From Acidimicrobiales bacterium (lineage in GTDB: Bacteria > Actinomycetota > Acidimicrobiia > Acidimicrobiales > MedAcidi-G1), in contig JAKUSA010000011.1 in NCBI GenBank assembly GCA_022449565.1, forward strand, positions 1-45,022: DNA of 45,022 nt, read 5' to 3'. The notes below the pieces were generated by a model. That model was not told where the DNA came from. It did no database searches and saw nothing but the letters and a program-made list of their open reading frames with translations. The position numbers and the translations under genes are program-made. How positions within the stretch are numbered: the stretch's first letter is position 1; every line of letters starts with the position of its first letter. Of this stretch, positions 33,197-42,978 are shown in pieces.

Positions 33197-34837
33197 ATGG
33201 AAAATCTGCTCGACGGCTGGGGCCTCACCATGGCCACCTTCTCGCCGCTGCTCGGAGCCGCGGTGATGCTCCTCATCCCGAAGGAGCGGGAGGACCGGCA
33301 TCGGCTCATCGCGCTGGTTACCTCACTGTGGGTGGCATTCGTCAGCCTGCTGGTGCTGATCTGGTTCGACCTGGGCGCTACTGACCGCCTGCATTTTGTG
33401 GTCGACAAGAGCTGGATCGAAGCAATCCACAGCCGCTACGTGCTCGGCGTTGACGGCATATCGCTGCCATTGCTCCTTTTGACCGTGCTCATCGTGCCGC
33501 TGTGCATCGTCTACAGCTGGAACCACTTCCCGGAACCCCGAAACCCCAGAGCCTTCCTGATCCTCATACTGGTGCTCGAGACGGGAATGATCGGCACGTT
33601 CCTGGCCCAGGACCTGGTGCTGTTCTTCGTGTTCTTCGAAGTGGTCCTACTGCCCATGTTCTTCATGATCGCCGTGTGGGGCGGCCCCAACCGGCGCTAC
33701 GCCTCAATGAAATTCTTCCTATTCACCCTGTTCGGTTCGGCACTGATGCTGGTCAGCTTCCTGGCCCTGTTCTTCCTGACCGGCGCGGAGTCGTTCGTGT
33801 TCAGCGAAATGGCCGACAACGTGGTGGCCAACGCGGTGTCCCACACCGCGCAACTGTGGATCTTCGGCGGCATGTTCCTCGGGTTCGGGATCAAGGTCCC
33901 CATGTTCCCGTTCCACACCTGGCTGCCCGACGCCCACACCGAGGCCCCAACCGTCGGCTCGGTGATCCTGGCCGCCGTCCTGTTAAAGCTCGGCACCTAC
34001 GGGTTCATTCGAATCGCAATCCCGATCCTGCCCGACGCGGCGGTCGGGTGGGCACCATGGATCGGTCTGCTGGCCGTCATCGGCATCATCTACGGGGCGT
34101 TGGGCTGCCTGGCCCAGACCGACATGAAACGACTCATCGCCTTCTCGTCGGTGGCCCACATGGGCTTCGTGATGCTGGGTATCGCCACCCTGACCGACTT
34201 CGGCATCAACGCAGCGATCATGGGAATGGTGGCCCACGGGCTGATCACCGGGATGCTCTTCTTCCTGGCCGGCTCAGTCAAGGAGCGCTACCACACCCTC
34301 GAGATCAGCCGGCTGGGCGGCCTGCTGGTCCAAGCCCCCCGCATGGGGTGGATCTTCGGGTTCTGCGCCATGGCCTCCCTGGGCCTTCCCGGCCTGGCCG
34401 GCTTCTGGGGTGAGTTCCCAGCGATCCTGTCGGCCTACAACCCGGCCAACGGCGTGCCCGTCGAGACGTTCCGCACCTTCATGGTCGTCGCCGCCCTCGG
34501 CACCGTGCTGGCCGCCGGCTACCTCCTGTGGCTCCTACAACGGTCGGCCTTCGGCAACCCACCTGACGAATTCGCCAACGACCCCAACATCGTTGACACC
34601 ACCCGGACGGAGTGGATCGCCTGGGCGCCGATGCTGGCCCTCATCCTGGCCATCGGCATCTACCCCAACCTGGTGTTCGGGATCACCGACGACGCCGTGG
34701 ACGCCTCGCTGGCCCCCTGCCTGACCGTCGAGGCACCCTTGGACCACGACCTCGCCGAAACCCTGGCCTGCTCCGAGGTCTACGACCTGGGCGGGCAGGA
34801 CCACCACTCGCACGACCACACGGCGACCGGAGGCTGA
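33197..34837 (+). CDS. nuoM: NADH-quinone oxidoreductase-like subunit M with Cys- and His-containing tail (second complex I)
   Basis: NuoM2 has 546 residues and the 14-helix antiporter core. AGGAGAGG precedes the ATG. Conserved residues are the Glu in VFFEVVLLPMFFM, the Lys in FGIKVPMFPFHTWLPDAH and the Lys in VLLKLGTYGF, whose preceding Leu uses TTA (33983-33985) as in nuoM1. After the last helix comes an unusual tail of about 45 residues with Cys508 and Cys525, ending in DHHSHDH (535-541). In antiporter-like subunits of this family the C-terminus faces outside, so a disulfide and a metal site are conceivable. nuoN follows after three bases. Confidence 0.95.
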   Translation: MENLLDGWGLTMATFSPLLGAAVMLLIPKEREDRHRLIALVTSLWVAFVSLLVLIWFDLGATDRLHFVVDKSWIEAIHSRYVLGVDGISLPLLLLTVLIVPLCIVYSWNHFPEPRNPRAFLILILVLETGMIGTFLAQDLVLFFVFFEVVLLPMFFMIAVWGGPNRRYASMKFFLFTLFGSALMLVSFLALFFLTGAESFVFSEMADNVVANAVSHTAQLWIFGGMFLGFGIKVPMFPFHTWLPDAHTEAPTVGSVILAAVLLKLGTYGFIRIAIPILPDAAVGWAPWIGLLAVIGIIYGALGCLAQTDMKRLIAFSSVAHMGFVMLGIATLTDFGINAAIMGMVAHGLITGMLFFLAGSVKERYHTLEISRLGGLLVQAPRMGWIFGFCAMASLGLPGLAGFWGEFPAILSAYNPANGVPVETFRTFMVVAALGTVLAAGYLLWLLQRSAFGNPPDEFANDPNIVDTTRTEWIAWAPMLALILAIGIYPNLVFGITDDAVDASLAPCLTVEAPLDHDLAETLACSEVYDLGGQDHHSHDHTATGG

Positions 34838-34840
34838 TCG

Positions 34841-36349
34841 GTGGATCCCGGCCTACTAGCCCTGGCCTTCGAGCGCCCTGCGATCGACTGGCACGCTGTC
34901 GCGCCCGAGATCGTCCTGTTGTCAATGGGCTGTCTGATCACCCTCCTCGACATCGTGTTCCTCGACCGCATCCGGCCCTACACCGCGGCACTGGCCGGAC
35001 TGGGGCTGCTGGCTACCACCATCCCCATCCTCACCCTGGCCGTCGACGGCACCGACCGGGTGCTGTTCGGCGGCGCATACGTGGTGGACGACTTCGCCCT
35101 AGTCATGAAGGTCGTGTTCCTGCTGGCCGGCTACCTGGTGGTTCTGATGTCCACCAACTACGTGGCCGAAGGCGACTACTGGGAGAACGAGTACTACGGC
35201 CTGCTGCTGGCCTCGGTGATGGGCATGGTCATGATGGCCTCCTCCCGGGACCTCATCTCGGTGTTCGTGGCCCTCGAGTTGCTCTCCATCCCGGCCTACC
35301 TGATGGTGGCCTGGCGCAAACGCGACCCGCGCTCCAACGAAGCGGGGCTCAAGTACTACCTGATGGGGGTGTTCGCCTCAGCCGTGATGCTCTACGGCAT
35401 GTCCCTGCTCTTCGGGGTGAGCGGCACGACCCTCCTGGCTGGGATCGGCGAAGCGGTCGGCTCGGACGCCGGGTCGGTGGCTGCAGTGACCCTCGGCATC
35501 GTGTTTGTGGTCGCGGGTTTCGGCTTCAAGGTGTCCGCCGCGCCCTTCCACACCTGGGCCCCCGACGTGTACGAGGGCGCCCCGACCCCGGTCACCGCCT
35601 TCTTATCGGTGGCCTCGAAGACGGCCGGCTTCGTGGCCCTCCTGGCCCTGGTCTTCGTCGGCTTCTACGGCCGGGCCGACGTCTGGGAGCCGCTGGTCTG
35701 GGTGCTCTCGGCGGCTTCGATGACCGTCGGCAACCTGGTGGCCCTGCGCCAAACCAACATGGTGCGGCTCATGGCCTACTCAGGCGTGGCCCAGACCGGG
35801 TTCATGATCGCCCCGCTGGCCGTGGCCGGCCACAGCGTGGCCACCGGCGACCAGGCTCTATCGGCCACCGTCACCTACCTGGCGATCTACGCGGCCATGA
35901 ACCTGGGAGCCTTCGCAGTGGTCATCACCCTGGCCCGCCGGACCGGTTCGGCCGAGATCTCCTCCTACGCCGGCGCTTTCCACTACGCGCCAGGACTCAC
36001 CTTGGCCATGACGGCGTTCCTGTTCTCACTAGCCGGCATCCCACCGCTCGGCGGGTGGTTCGCCAAGTTCGAAGTGTTCCGGGTGCTGGCCACGGCCGGC
36101 GAACCCTGGGGGTACGTGCTGGCCGTAGTGGCCGCCGTCAACTCGGTGATCGCGCTCTTCTACTACGCGGCGATAGCCCGGCGGATGTGGGCCGAAGACG
36201 TCCCCGATGGCGACCTCTCGCCCGTGTCGGTTACCCCGTCCCTGGTCTCGGCCCTGGCCCTGTGCGGGATCGTCACCCTCGCGTTCGGCGTCGCCCCCCA
36301 AGCGGTGGCCCGGTTCACCAATGTGAGCCTGTTGGCCCTAGGAGGCTGA
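34841..36349 (+). CDS. nuoN: NADH-quinone oxidoreductase-like subunit N (second complex I)
   Basis: NuoN2, 502 residues, closes the 11-gene operon. The GTG has GGAGG seven bases upstream. The buried charged residues are the Glu in FVALELLSIPAYLM, the Lys in GFGFKVSAAPFHTWAPDVY and the Lys in SVASKTAGFVALL. About 14 helices are expected. It ends 25 bases before the methyltransferase gene; a small hairpin in the gap is too weak to be a sure terminator, so co-transcription with that gene is likely. Confidence 0.95.
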   Translation: MDPGLLALAFERPAIDWHAVAPEIVLLSMGCLITLLDIVFLDRIRPYTAALAGLGLLATTIPILTLAVDGTDRVLFGGAYVVDDFALVMKVVFLLAGYLVVLMSTNYVAEGDYWENEYYGLLLASVMGMVMMASSRDLISVFVALELLSIPAYLMVAWRKRDPRSNEAGLKYYLMGVFASAVMLYGMSLLFGVSGTTLLAGIGEAVGSDAGSVAAVTLGIVFVVAGFGFKVSAAPFHTWAPDVYEGAPTPVTAFLSVASKTAGFVALLALVFVGFYGRADVWEPLVWVLSAASMTVGNLVALRQTNMVRLMAYSGVAQTGFMIAPLAVAGHSVATGDQALSATVTYLAIYAAMNLGAFAVVITLARRTGSAEISSYAGAFHYAPGLTLAMTAFLFSLAGIPPLGGWFAKFEVFRVLATAGEPWGYVLAVVAAVNSVIALFYYAAIARRMWAEDVPDGDLSPVSVTPSLVSALALCGIVTLAFGVAPQAVARFTNVSLLALGG

Positions 36350-36354
36350 GATCC

Positions 36355-36370
36355 CCGGTCGTTCGACCGG
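36355..36370 (+). other. Small perfect hairpin between nuoN2 and the methyltransferase gene
   Basis: CCGGTC-GTTC-GACCGG forms a six-pair stem with a four-base loop and no T-run. It lies four bases before the TTG start of the next gene, in the place of a ribosome-binding site. It might reduce translation of that gene or act as a weak attenuator. Confidence 0.35.
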
Positions 36371-36374
36371 ACCG

Positions 36375-37391
36375 TTGGCCGGCCGCCTGGCCGACCGGAT
36401 CGTCCGTTCGGGTCCGATCCCATACCCGGAGTTCGTCGAGGCCTGCCTCTACGACGAGACGCACGGCTTCTACGCATCCGGTGGGGCGGCCGGCCGTCGG
36501 GGCGACTTCCTGACCAGCCCCGAAGTGGGCCCGCTATTCGGCGCTGTACTGGCCCGCTGGATGGATGACGTCTGGGAGGCCCTCGGCCAGCCGGGCGGGT
36601 TTACCGTCGTAGAAGCAGGAGCAGGCCGGGGAACCCTGGCCCGGGCGGTGGTCGCCGCTGGTCCCCGCTGCCTGGAAGCTGGGACGTACCTAATGGTGGA
36701 GCGCTCCGCGGTCCTGCGAGCCGACCAGCCATCCGGTATTGGCTTCGCATCGTCGGCCCACCTGCCCGACGGGGGTATCACCGGGGTGGTGGTAGCCAAC
36801 GAACTCCTCGACAACCTGCCTTTCGGACTACTGGCCGCCGACGGTGATCAGTGGCGGAGCGTCCGGGTAGGTCTCGAGGCCGATCAGCTTGTGGAGGTGT
36901 TAGCCGAGGAGTGCCTCCCCCCGGTAGACATCGCGCCGGTCCCCGGAGCCCGGATCCCCGATCAGGGAAGCGCTGCCGCGTGGACTACTGGGGCATTGGA
37001 GAGCCTCGACTTCGGCGCCCTACTGGTCGTCGACTACACGTCCACCACCACCGAGATGGCTACCCGCCCGGTGGACCAGTGGCTACGCACCTACCGGGGC
37101 CACCAACAAGGTGGTCGCCCGATCGACGACCCGGGCAGCCAAGACATCACCGTAGAAGTAGCCGTCGACCAACTCCCCGAACCGACCTCGACCACCGACC
37201 AGGCCACATTCCTAGCGGCCCACGGCATCGACGACCTGGTAGCAGAGGGCCGGCAAACCTGGACCGAACAAGCAACCACCGGCGACCTGGCGGCGGTGCG
37301 GGGCCGTAGCCGGATCGTCGAGGCCGAAGCCCTCCGTGACCCGACCGGCCTAGGGGGCTTCACCAACCTGGAATGGCGGGTCGGCTGCTGA
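36375..37391 (+). CDS. SAM-dependent methyltransferase of the MidA/NDUFAF7 family (TTG start)
   Basis: The 338 residues belong to the family of human NDUFAF7, which dimethylates an Arg of the NuoD homologue NDUFS2 during complex I assembly. Visible motifs are the N-terminal GPIPYPEFVEACLYDETHGF (about 13-32), RRGDFLTSPEVGPLFG (39-54) and the SAM-binding VVEAGAGRGTLARAV (78-92). VVANELLDNLPF (138-149) and a later LVVDYTSTT follow. The start is a TTG at 36375; no RBS is visible, and a hairpin lies just upstream. The position directly after nuoN2 suggests a role in maturing the second complex I: the target Arg is present in NuoD2 and absent from NuoD1. Family membership is well supported; the substrate is inferred. 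Confidence 0.88.
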   Translation: MAGRLADRIVRSGPIPYPEFVEACLYDETHGFYASGGAAGRRGDFLTSPEVGPLFGAVLARWMDDVWEALGQPGGFTVVEAGAGRGTLARAVVAAGPRCLEAGTYLMVERSAVLRADQPSGIGFASSAHLPDGGITGVVVANELLDNLPFGLLAADGDQWRSVRVGLEADQLVEVLAEECLPPVDIAPVPGARIPDQGSAAAWTTGALESLDFGALLVVDYTSTTTEMATRPVDQWLRTYRGHQQGGRPIDDPGSQDITVEVAVDQLPEPTSTTDQATFLAAHGIDDLVAEGRQTWTEQATTGDLAAVRGRSRIVEAEALRDPTGLGGFTNLEWRVGC

Positions 37392-39369
37392 CCAGGCTTT
37401 GCCTCCCACTAGGGTCCAAGGCCGGTCCGGGCTACGAGCTAAGGAGCGAAAGCGATGACCGAGCCGACCATCGAGGAGCTCTACGTCGAGGAACGGACCT
37501 TCCCGCCGCCGACCGAGTTTGCCGCCGCGGCGCTGCTCGCCGACTCCTCCCACCACGACGAGGCCACCACCGACTATGAGGCCTTCTGGGCCCGCCAAGC
37601 CCGCGAGTTGCTCACCTGGGACGAGGACTTCCACACGGTCCTTGAATGGGACCAACCCTTCTCGAAGTGGTTCGTCGGCGGTCGGCTCAACATGTCCTAC
37701 AACTGCCTCGACCGCCACGTAGAGGCAGGTTTCGGCGACCGGATCGCCTACCACTGGGAAGGCGAACCGGGCGACACCCGGACCATCAGCTACGCCGACC
37801 TGCTCGACGAGGTGTGCCGGTTCGCAAACGCATTGCTTGCCCTAGGCCTCGAGCGCGGCGACCGAGTGGCCATCTACATGCCGATGATCCCCGAACTACC
37901 GGTAGCCATGCTGGCCTGTACTCGCATCGGGGTGGCCCACAGCGTCATCTTCGGGGGCTTCTCACCCGACTCCATCGTGGACCGATGCGAGGACGCCGAG
38001 GCCCGGCTCATCGTCACCGCGGACGCCGGCTACCGCCGCGGCGCCCCGTCGGCGCTGAAGGCCAATGTGGACGCCGCGCTGGCCGGCGGGGCCCCGTCGG
38101 TCGAGCACGTGGTGGTCGTCAACCGCTGCAACACCGAGGTGGCCATGGTCGACGGTCGGGACCTGTGGTGGCACGACGTGATAGCCGATGCCCCGACCCA
38201 TTGCCCGGCCGAACCGATGGACAGCGAACAACTCCTCTACCTGCTGTACACGTCGGGCACGACAGCCAAACCCAAGGGGATCATGCACACCACGGGCGGC
38301 TACCTCACCCAGGTGGCCTACACCCACCGATACGTGTTCGACCTCCGCCGGGAGACCGACGTCTACTGGTGCGCAGCCGACATCGGCTGGGTCACCGGCC
38401 ACAGCTACATCGTCTACGGACCATTGGCCAACGGCTGCACGTCGGTCATCTACGAAGGCACCCCGGATACCCCACGGCCCGAGGGGCGTAACGGCGACCA
38501 GGCCGAGTGGCCCAAGGACCGGCTCTGGGACATCATCGAGCGCTACCGGGTCACCCAGCTCTACACGGCCCCCACTGCCATAAGGACCTTCATGAAGTGG
38601 GGCGCTCAGGAGCCCGAACGCCACGACCTCTCCTCCCTGCGGGTGCTGGGCACGGTGGGCGAGCCCATCAACCCCGAGGCGTGGATGTGGTACCACACTC
38701 ATATCGGCGGCGAATCTTGCCCGGTGGTCGACACCTGGTGGCAGACCGAGACAGGCGGGCACATGATCAGTCCGCTACCCGGTGTGACGACCACCAAGCC
38801 CGGTTCGGCCTGCTTGCCGATCCCCGGAGTGTTCGCCGAGGTGGTCGACGACGCTGGCCAGCCGGTGGCCCACGGCGGCGGCTACCTAACCATCACCCGG
38901 CCGTGGCCGGGAATGCTACGGGGCATCTGGGGGGACCCCGACCGCTACCGCGACACCTATTGGTCACGCTTCGAGGGCCGCTACTTCGCCGGTGACGGAG
39001 CCAAGGTCGACGAGGACGGTTACCTGTGGCTGCTAGGCCGGGTCGACGACGTGATGAATGTGTCCGGTCACCGGATCTCCACCGCGGAGGTCGAATCGGC
39101 CCTGGTCGACCATCCCGCAGTCGCCGAGGCCGCGGTAGTCGGGGTCACCGATGCCATTACGGGCCAGGCCATCGTCGGCTACGTGATTCTGCGCGGCTCG
39201 CACCAGGCGTCCGACGAACTAGGTGAGGAGGTGCGCGCCCACGTGGCCACCAAACTCGGCCCGATCGCCCGCCCAAAGACCGTGGTGCTAGTCCCCGACC
39301 TACCCAAGACACGCAGCGGGAAGATCATGCGGCGTCTGTTGCGCGACGTAGCTGAGGGCCGAGACCTGG

Positions 39370-40927
<1,558 letters not shown>

Positions 40928-40937
<10 letters not shown>

Positions 40938-41416
40938 AAGTTCGTGAATTGCAGCGGGAGCTCCATCTCAGCGGCCCGCAGGGCGGCGATTACCTCCTGA
41001 AGGGCGTCCCGCTTCTTGGCACTCACCCGGATCTGATCACCCTGGGCCTGTGACTGGACACCCTTGATGCCCAGGTCCTTGACAAGCCGGTTGATGGCCC
41101 GAGACTCGTCACCCCCGATTCCCGCCCTGAGCCGGGCGGTACGGCGGTACCGGGCGCCGGCCGCCTGTTCGATCGTGCCCCAGTCGAGGGTCTTCAGCGA
41201 CACCTTGCGGCGGACCAACTTCTCCTCCAGTACCAGCACCACGGCAGCCAGCCGGTCCTCGGTGGAGGAATCAAGTCGGATAGCCCCATCCAACAGTTCG
41301 ACGGCGGAGTCGGTGCCCTTGAAGTCGTACCGGGTGCGGACCTCGCGACCGGCCTGGTCGACGGCGTTGCGGACCTCCTGGAGGTCATAGTCAGAGACGA
41401 CGTCGAACGACGGCAC
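40928..41416 (-). CDS. YajQ-family nucleotide-binding protein (UPF0234)
   Basis: The 162 residues show the YajQ pattern: start PSFDVVSDYDLQEV, RYDFKGTDS (29-37), IKGVQSQAQGDQIRVS near 117-132, and the ending LQFTNFRD. The fold has two ferredoxin-like domains and binds nucleotides. A Xanthomonas member has been reported to bind cyclic di-GMP, but the role in actinobacteria is unclear. The start codon is GTG at 41414-41416. The gene converges with htpX. It stands alone and is followed upstream, in the opposite direction, by tRNA-Tyr. Confidence 0.93.
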
Positions 41417-41479
41417 GACAGCACCCTACCGACCGACCTCAACCGGTCGAACCCGGTGGGGGTGGTGCAAGTCGGCGAC

Positions 41480-41485
41480 TATCCT
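41480..41485 (+). promoter_or_regulatory. Candidate -10 box of tRNA-Tyr
   Basis: TATCCT lies 11 bases before the mature 5' end of tRNA-Tyr, a suitable place for a -10 element. The same hexamer stands upstream of tRNA-Trp. No clear -35 box is seen. Confidence 0.4.
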
Positions 41486-41496
41486 CCCGGTCTGCT

Positions 41497-41578
41497 GGGT
41501 CGGTGCCCGAGCGGCCAAAGGGAACGGGCTGTAAACCCGTCGGCATTGCCTTCGGAGGTTCAAATCCTCCCCGGCCCA
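41497..41578 (+). tRNA. tRNA-Tyr (anticodon GTA)
   Basis: The acceptor GGGTCGG (41497-41503) pairs with CCGGCCC (41571-41577) through one G-T wobble, with A as discriminator. The anticodon arm is ACGGG-CTGTAAA-CCCGT with anticodon GTA at 41531-41533. The variable arm is long, as in bacterial class II tRNA-Tyr. The T-arm is GGAGG-TTCAAAT-CCTCC. The 3' CCA is not encoded. Confidence 0.95.
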
Positions 41579-41586
41579 CTTGAGAC

Positions 41587-41619
41587 GCGATGACCGGAGC
41601 CCCAGGCTCCGGTCATCGC
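41587..41619. terminator. Strong bidirectional terminator hairpin between tRNA-Tyr and the GNAT gene
   Basis: A perfect 15-pair stem (41587-41601 with 41605-41619) encloses a three-base CCA loop. The core is GATGACCGGAGCC against its reverse complement. It begins nine bases after tRNA-Tyr and includes the stop codon of the minus-strand acetyltransferase (41613-41615). T-runs on either side are weak. Confidence 0.75.
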
Positions 41620-42107
41620 TCTTCGAGCAGTGCTTGCATGACGACCACGTCCTGCCAGCGGCCGAACTTTCGCCCCACCTCCCGTTCGGTGCCCACCCGG
41701 GTGAACCCGTGCTTCTCGTGGAGGGCGATGCTGGCCTCGTTTCCGCCGCCGATGCGGGCCACCACGACGTGGAACCCGCTGGTCCGGGCCACGGCCAGAA
41801 GCTCAACCAGCAGGCCGTCAGCCACCCCGCGGCCCCGCCAGTCGGGGTCCACGTAGACCGAGTTCTCGACGGTAGTGCGGTACGCGGCCCGTTCCTTGTA
41901 GGGGGAGAGGGCGGCGAAGCCGACGACCAAGTTGTCGAGTTCGGCCACCAAGACGCTGAACGCTCCCGAGCGCTCGGATAGCCAGGCTTCCTGGTCTTCA
42001 GGAGTCCGCTCTACGAGGTCGAAGGTGGCCGCCGACTGCCGGACCTCTTGGTTGTAGATCCTCCGGATGGCCTCCGAATCGGCTTGCTCGGCCAGGCGGA
42101 TCAGCAT
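41613..42107 (-). CDS. GNAT-family N-acetyltransferase
   Basis: The 164 residues from the ATG at 42107 start MLIRLAEQADSEAIRRIYN and follow the GNAT fold. The acetyl-CoA motif is VDPDWRGRGVADGLL near 89-103. The overall pattern (IYNQEV, TFDL, YRTTVENSVYV) resembles the phosphinothricin/methionine sulfone acetyltransferase group, which acetylate small amino-acid-like compounds; the substrate here is unknown. A longer frame to 42170 exists, but its extra residues are not conserved-looking. No RBS is visible, and TACAGT lies six bases before the ATG, so the mRNA may be leaderless. Its stop lies inside a terminator stem shared with tRNA-Tyr. Confidence 0.85.
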   Translation of the reverse strand: MLIRLAEQADSEAIRRIYNQEVRQSAATFDLVERTPEDQEAWLSERSGAFSVLVAELDNLVVGFAALSPYKERAAYRTTVENSVYVDPDWRGRGVADGLLVELLAVARTSGFHVVVARIGGGNEASIALHEKHGFTRVGTEREVGRKFGRWQDVVVMQALLEER

Positions 42108-42198
42108 GGCGTGACTGTAATGAGCCGTCGATGGGTAACGACGTTGGGGGTTGCCGGTCCGCTGTGGCATCCTTTGGGGTGGCCGTCTTGGCGGTCAC

Positions 42199-42271
42199 GC
42201 CCCCTTAGCTCAGTCGGCAGAGCGTCTCCATGGTAAGGAGAAGGTCGACAGTTCGATTCTGTCAGGGGGCT
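42199..42271 (+). tRNA. tRNA-Thr (anticodon GGT)
   Basis: GCCCCCT (42199-42205) pairs with AGGGGGC (42264-42270), with T as discriminator. The anticodon arm is TCTCC-ATGGTAA-GGAGA with anticodon GGT. The T-arm is GACAG-TTCGATT-CTGTC. The 3' CCA is not encoded. It is three bases before tRNA-Met, so both come from one transcript. Confidence 0.95.
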
Positions 42272-42274
42272 CGG

Positions 42275-42348
42275 GGCGACGTAGCTCAGCTGGTGAGAGC
42301 GCTCGACTCATAATCGAGAGGTCGACAGTTCGAATCTGTCCGTCGCTA
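42275..42348 (+). tRNA. tRNA-Met (anticodon CAT), elongator type
   Basis: GGCGACG (42275-42281) pairs with CGTCGCT (42341-42347), with a G-T wobble at the first pair and A as discriminator. The anticodon arm is CTCGA-CTCATAA-TCGAG. The base-paired acceptor end and GTAGCTCAG opening fit the elongator rather than the initiator, which has a mismatched first pair. A CAT-anticodon tRNA-Ile cannot be fully excluded from sequence alone. Confidence 0.9.
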
Positions 42349-42349
42349 C

Positions 42350-42378
42350 GGTCCGACCGGGTGTCATCCGGTCGGACC
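42350..42378 (+). terminator. Terminator-like hairpin after tRNA-Thr/tRNA-Met
   Basis: GGTCCGACCGG and CCGGTCGGACC form a perfect 11-pair stem with the seven-base loop GTGTCAT. It starts two bases after tRNA-Met. No T-run follows, as is frequent for terminators in high-GC actinobacteria. It separates the tRNA pair from rpmB. Confidence 0.65.
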
Positions 42379-42406
42379 AGCCGGTGGGGTCCCCCCTGGC
42401 GGCTGG

Positions 42407-42412
42407 TACGAT
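42407..42412 (+). promoter_or_regulatory. Candidate -10 box of rpmB-rpmG
   Basis: TACGAT preceded by TGG fits the TANNNT type seen elsewhere in the window, and an AT-rich TTTTC follows. It lies behind the tRNA terminator and 74 bases before the rpmB start. No clear -35 box is seen. Confidence 0.4.
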
Positions 42413-42486
42413 TTTCTGCCCGTGGTCAACCGGTGGGCGCCGTCCCGGCCGGGACCCCCAACCCCGAGTATCCCGAGGAGCCACCG

Positions 42487-42723
42487 ATGCCAAAGGTTTG
42501 TGAGGTCACCGGCCGCAAGCCCGGTTTTGGCAAGAAGGTCTCCCACTCCCACCGTCGGACCAACCGTCGGTGGGATCCGAATGTCCAGCGGAAGCGGTAC
42601 TGGCTCCCCAGCGAGAGGCGCTGGATCACTCTGAACTTGAGCACCAAGGGCATCAAGACAATCGACAGGCGGGGCATCGAGAGCGTAGTGGCGGAGATGC
42701 GGCGTCGGGGACAGAAGGTCTGA
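42487..42723 (+). CDS. rpmB: 50S ribosomal protein L28
   Basis: L28 is a small basic protein of the large ribosomal subunit. The 78 residues open with [20 protein letters not shown] and contain [15 protein letters not shown] and [15 protein letters not shown], all typical. Only one Cys (5) is present, so it is the form without a zinc ribbon. GAGGAG precedes the ATG. A frame open to 42151 covers the tRNA genes and is not coding. rpmG follows after seven bases. Confidence 0.96.
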   Translation: MPKVCEVTGRKPGFGKKVSHSHRRTNRRWDPNVQRKRYWLPSERRWITLNLSTKGIKTIDRRGIESVVAEMRRRGQKV

Positions 42724-42730
42724 AACGGGG

Positions 42731-42892
42731 ATGGCTAGCGACAAGCGTCCGATTATCAAACTGCGGTCGACGGCTGGGACGGGCTATACCTACGTGACCA
42801 CCAAGAACAAGGCCAACACCCGCGAGCGCATCGAGTTGAAGAAGTACGACCCGGTTGTCCGCAAGCACGTCATCTTCAAGGAAGAGCGCTGA
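42731..42892 (+). CDS. rpmG: 50S ribosomal protein L33
   Basis: The 53-residue protein begins [20 protein letters not shown] and ends VIFKEER, which is L33. It is small but complete, with the ATG at 42731 and TGA at 42890-42892. It has no Cys, so it is the zinc-independent form, in agreement with the L28 next to it. The two genes are separated by seven bases and should share one mRNA. Confidence 0.95.
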   Translation: MASDKRPIIKLRSTAGTGYTYVTTKNKANTRERIELKKYDPVVRKHVIFKEER

Positions 42893-42978
42893 CCGCTCGG
42901 ATGGCCTCGGCGCGGCTTGGGCCGGGAGTTGTGGGCCTGCTCCGAATGGACCCCTGCAGAGCGGCTTGGGGCGACTGG

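Noticed and set aside
23346-35610. TTA codons as a bldA-like regulatory signal
   Set aside because: TTA also appears in nuoB1, nuoG, nuoL1, nuoA2, nuoB2, nuoD2 and nuoL2, so it is not restricted to a few regulated genes.
10451-36349. Second nuo operon as a recent tandem duplication
   Set aside because: Subunit sequences, lengths and start contexts differ throughout, and three genes are missing; only short conserved patches are alike.
34612-36513. Plus-strand frame of 633 codons across nuoM2-nuoN2
   Set aside because: Arg/Gly-rich shadow frame overlapping two well-supported complex I genes; no domain recognisable.
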